DNA of 64,000 nucleotides from Anaeromyxobacter sp. Fw109-5 (GTDB lineage Bacteria > Myxococcota > Myxococcia > Myxococcales > Anaeromyxobacteraceae): positions 4,840,501 through 4,904,500 of the forward strand of contig NC_009675.1 in NCBI RefSeq assembly GCF_000017505.1, read 5' to 3'. The notes under the pieces are model-generated. The model was not told the DNA's origin. It searched no databases and saw only the letters and a program-made list of their open reading frames with translations. The translations under genes were made by a program, and so were the position numbers. This document shows, in pieces, positions 61,634-64,000 of this stretch; the stretch's first letter is position 1; every line of letters begins with the position of its first letter.

Positions 61634-62632
61634 TCACATCTCCGGCTTCGTCTCCCGCATCATGATCGCCGTCACGGCGTCGCGCGGCGGGACGCCCTCG
61701 TAGAGCACGCGGTACACGGTGTCGGTGATGGGCATGTCCACGCCCAGCCGCCGAGCGAGGTCGCGCGCGCTCCTCGCGTTCCGGACGCCCTCCGCCACCT
61801 GGCCGATCTCCTTCTGGATCTGCTCGACCGTCTTGCCGGCGGCGAGCCCGCGCCCCACGGTCCGGTTGCGCGACAGGTCCGACGAGCAGGTGAGGACGAG
61901 ATCGCCGAGCCCCGAGAGGCCTGAGAGCGTGAGCGGGTTCGCGCCCTTGCGGACGGCGAGGCGGGTGATCTCGGCGAGGCCGCGCGTGATGAGCGCAGCG
62001 AGGGAGTTCGCTCCGAACTCGAGCCCGTCGGAGATGCCCGCGGCGATCGCGACCACGTTCTTCACGCAGCCGCCGATCTCCGCGCCCACGACGTCGCCGG
62101 AGGTGTAAGGCCGGAAGGTCCGGGTGTGGAAGGCGTCCTGGACCTGCTTCGCCACCCGGTCCCAGCGCGCCGCCACCGTCACCGCGGTCGGCAGCCCCTT
62201 CGCGACCTCCCTGGCGAAGGACGGCCCGGACAGCACCGCGATGTAGGGGTGGAGCGGCACGGGCAGCACGTCCTCGAGCACCTCGCTCATCGTCATGAGG
62301 GTGTCGAGCTCGATGCCCTTCGCGACGCAGACGACGGGCGTGCCGGCGTGCACGTGCCGCTTGGCCTCGATCGCCACCTGGCGCACGGCGTGCGACGGGA
62401 CCGCGACCACGACGAGCTCCGCCCCCTCGAGCGCCCGGGCGATGTCGCGCGTGGCGAGCAGGGTGGGCGGCAGCGCCGTGCCGGGGAGGTAGCGGTCGTT
62501 GCGGTGGTTCTTCGCGATGTCCTCGATGACGGCGTGGTCCTTGTCCCAGGTGGTGACGGAGTACCCCTTGGACGCGAGGAGCGAGGCGAGCGCGGTCCCC
62601 CAGGACCCGGCGCCGAGGACGGTGCAGCGCAT
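61634..62632 (-). CDS. gpsA: Glycerol-3-phosphate dehydrogenase [NAD(P)+]
   Basis: A 332-residue enzyme starts at ATG 62632 (upstream open sequence is out of family). The nucleotide-binding motif is [16 protein letters not shown] at residues 4-19. Further blocks are [41 protein letters not shown] (substrate loop), [19 protein letters not shown] and [22 protein letters not shown]. It reduces dihydroxyacetone phosphate to sn-glycerol 3-phosphate for phospholipid synthesis. The gene is separate from the flavoprotein gene by 164 bp. Confidence 0.96.
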   Translation of the reverse strand: MRCTVLGAGSWGTALASLLASKGYSVTTWDKDHAVIEDIAKNHRNDRYLPGTALPPTLLATRDIARALEGAELVVVAVPSHAVRQVAIEAKRHVHAGTPVVCVAKGIELDTLMTMSEVLEDVLPVPLHPYIAVLSGPSFAREVAKGLPTAVTVAARWDRVAKQVQDAFHTRTFRPYTSGDVVGAEIGGCVKNVVAIAAGISDGLEFGANSLAALITRGLAEITRLAVRKGANPLTLSGLSGLGDLVLTCSSDLSRNRTVGRGLAAGKTVEQIQKEIGQVAEGVRNARSARDLARRLGVDMPITDTVYRVLYEGVPPRDAVTAIMMRETKPEM

Positions 62633-62796
62633 GATGAGCCTCCTTGCAGCGAATGCTACGCCGCGGGTCTCCCGCTCCCCCGGGAACTCGGGGGCCGCGG
62701 GGTCGGAGGACATACCCCGAACGCGGCCCAGCGTCGAGGAGGCGGACGGGCGTGCCCCTCGTCGGGCGCGCGTCCCCCCGGGCCGGTGCGCGCCGC

Positions 62797-63885
62797 CTAG
62801 CCGACCGCGAACCGCACCGCGCGCTCGAACGGCTCGGGACGGGACGCCGCGAGCGCGAGCAGCCGGTGGCGCAGCGCCGGGTGTCGCGTGAGGCTCAGCA
62901 CGAGGCGCGTCCACGCCCAGTACGGCACGAAGCGCCGCCTCCAGACGCGCTCGTACGGCGCGAGCGCCTCGCGCGTCGCGCCCGCGCGCAGCGCCTCGGG
63001 CAGCAGCGCCGCGAGCTCCTGCGCGCAGCCGAACGCGAGGGAGAGCCCCTCGCCCGTGACCGCGTCGAGGTAGCCGGCGGCGTCGCCGAGCAGCACCAGC
63101 CGGTCCGCGATGCGCGCGCTGGCGCGGCGTGCGAGCGGTCCGGCGCCGCGCGGCGCGGTGATCGCCGGGGCGTCCTCGAGCAGCCGCGCGAGGGCGGGGA
63201 AGCGCGCGAGGAGCGCCTCGTACTCCACCGGCCCCTGCCGCTCGAACAGGAACGCCACGCCCACCCGGCGCGCGCCGACGGGCGTGACGTAGGCCTCGGC
63301 CCCCGGGCCGAAGTGCACCTCCACCGCCTCGGCCCAGGGCGGGACCGCGAAGTGGCGCCGGAGCCCGTAGCGGGCCGGGCCCGGCGCGGGCAGCTCGAGC
63401 CCCTCGCGGCGGCGCACCTGCGAGCCGAGCCCGTCGGCGGCGACGAGCACCTTCGCGGCGAGGTCGCCGGCCGTCGAGAGCGCCCAGATGCGATCGCGCT
63501 CGCGGCGATGGGCCTGCACCTCCGCCTGGAGGAGCTCGACGCCCGCCTCCCGCGCCCGCGCCGCGAGGGCCGCCGAGAGCGCCACGCGCCGCACGCCGAG
63601 CCCGCCGGGCTCCGGGAGCCGCACGCGCGCCATGTCCCGGCGCTCGATCCAGCGGATCTCGCGGATGGGCGCGGAGTGTTCGGGGTCGATGCGCCCGGCC
63701 ACGCCGAGCCGCGAGAGCGCGCGGACGCCGGCGGGGAGGATCCCCTCGCCGCACGCCTTGTCCACGGGCCGGTCCCGCTTCTCGACCACCGTCACCGCGA
63801 GCCCGCGCCTCGCCGCGGCGATGGCGAACGCGAGCCCGGCCGGCCCGCCGCCCACCACCACGGCGTCGCGCGCCGGACCGCTCAC
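62797..63885 (-). CDS. Geranylgeranyl reductase-family FAD-dependent oxidoreductase
   Basis: A 362-residue flavoprotein starts at GTG 63885, overlapping the stop of the upstream gene by 3-4 nt. It has the dinucleotide fold [17 protein letters not shown], the family hallmark [32 protein letters not shown] and the third FAD motif [24 protein letters not shown]. Such enzymes reduce isoprenoid chains or hydroxylate small molecules; the substrate is unclear. The coupling to the truncated gene before it suggests a biosynthetic operon. Confidence 0.9.
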   Translation of the reverse strand: MSGPARDAVVVGGGPAGLAFAIAAARRGLAVTVVEKRDRPVDKACGEGILPAGVRALSRLGVAGRIDPEHSAPIREIRWIERRDMARVRLPEPGGLGVRRVALSAALAARAREAGVELLQAEVQAHRRERDRIWALSTAGDLAAKVLVAADGLGSQVRRREGLELPAPGPARYGLRRHFAVPPWAEAVEVHFGPGAEAYVTPVGARRVGVAFLFERQGPVEYEALLARFPALARLLEDAPAITAPRGAGPLARRASARIADRLVLLGDAAGYLDAVTGEGLSLAFGCAQELAALLPEALRAGATREALAPYERVWRRRFVPYWAWTRLVLSLTRHPALRHRLLALAASRPEPFERAVRFAVG

Positions 63886-64000
63886 GGGTGCCGCCCAAGG
63901 CGCGCCTGGACGAGGCCGAGCTGCCCGCGCGCGAGCTCGAGGGCGAGCCGGAGCGGCGTCACCCTCCGCGGCGGCGAGAGGGCACCGGCGAGGAAGCGCC
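63882..64000 (-). CDS. C-terminal fragment of an unidentified protein (partial)
   Basis: The last 39 or so codons of a gene enter from the right edge and end at a TGA (63884-63882) that overlaps the next start codon (GTGA). The visible end contains [16 protein letters not shown] with a preceding basic stretch, too little to assign a family. The overlap indicates an operon with the flavoprotein gene. Confidence 0.65.
   Translation of the reverse strand, partial: RFLAGALSPPRRVTPLRLALELARGQLGLVQARLGRHP

Overview
The window is very GC-rich, with strong G/C third-position bias, and reads as a chromosomal segment of a Myxococcota bacterium of the Anaeromyxobacter type. The pointers are an outer-membrane-type decaheme c cytochrome lipoprotein of the OmcA/MtrC kind, a Ser/Thr kinase fused to TPRs, a multi-GAF histidine kinase paired with an NtrC-type activator, selA and selB for selenocysteine, and a DUF222-like HNH nuclease. 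The genus is an inference from gene content; no marker gene such as rRNA is present. About 48 protein genes and one small leader-type ORF are supported. I saw no rRNA, tRNA, CRISPR array, phage or insertion sequence.

Layout. 1-4043 (minus): a very long VIT/von Willebrand factor A lipoprotein that runs off the left edge. 4261-7179: a small hypothetical, a short HTH protein, an intrinsic terminator, an exonuclease III, and a DUF72 protein. 7325-13863: an FHA-GGDEF diguanylate cyclase facing a TPR/zinc-ribbon - marR - tolC cluster. 13993-26065 (plus): a long co-directional run of acyltransferase, epimerase, exported protein, hsp33, phosphoribosyltransferase, selB, seven-GAF histidine kinase and NtrC regulator, with 4-8 nt overlaps across hsp33/phosphoribosyltransferase and selB/kinase/regulator. 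26066-26339: a small region with a consensus -24/-12 sigma-54 promoter whose predicted transcript starts in a perfect 16-bp stem. 26340-26672: a stand-alone receiver. 26754-31863 (minus): nuoLMN without nuoA-K. 31944-33380: selA. 33381-35440: an HNH nuclease cassette bounded by hexanucleotide arrays. 35451-39637 (minus): a PhoB-like two-component pair, then the decaheme cytochrome. 40135-43645 (minus): a beta-oxidation pair, fadI-fadJ. 43817-45271: a hemerythrin-like protein and an orphan ParB-like protein. 45343-51586: an ABC ATPase and two ABC-2 permeases, separated by an rnz - Rsm22-type methyltransferase - DUF5714 operon and a DUF3592 protein. 51681-56259: a flavin NADPH reductase, a small ORF, a kinase-TPR protein and an isoprenylcysteine methyltransferase-like protein. 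56470-59516: a serpin lipoprotein, a GNAT enzyme, a Cys-rich lipoprotein and a membrane protein. 59571-64000 (minus): an M3 peptidase, gpsA, a geranylgeranyl-reductase-type flavoprotein and a truncated gene.

How the parts fit. The gene set suits a respiratory metal-reducing heterotroph: fatty acid degradation feeds reduced carriers, complex I antiporter-type subunits couple to the proton gradient, and the decaheme lipoprotein could pass electrons outwards. selA and selB imply selenoprotein synthesis, although no selenoprotein gene or selC tRNA is visible here.

Most interesting region. At 26088-26330, immediately after the kinase/NtrC operon, lie two 7-bp direct repeats 21 bp apart, a sigma-54 promoter, and a stem-loop ending in a pyrimidine/T-rich tract. 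This looks like a sigma-54-dependent small RNA or structured leader, in an arrangement recalling the Pxr sRNA locus of Myxococcus xanthus. Other observations worth following are an 11-bp hairpin that buries the hsp33 start codon, the HNH cassette with its boundary arrays and start-site hairpin, and a Shine-Dalgarno-led small ORF overlapping the kinase-TPR start.
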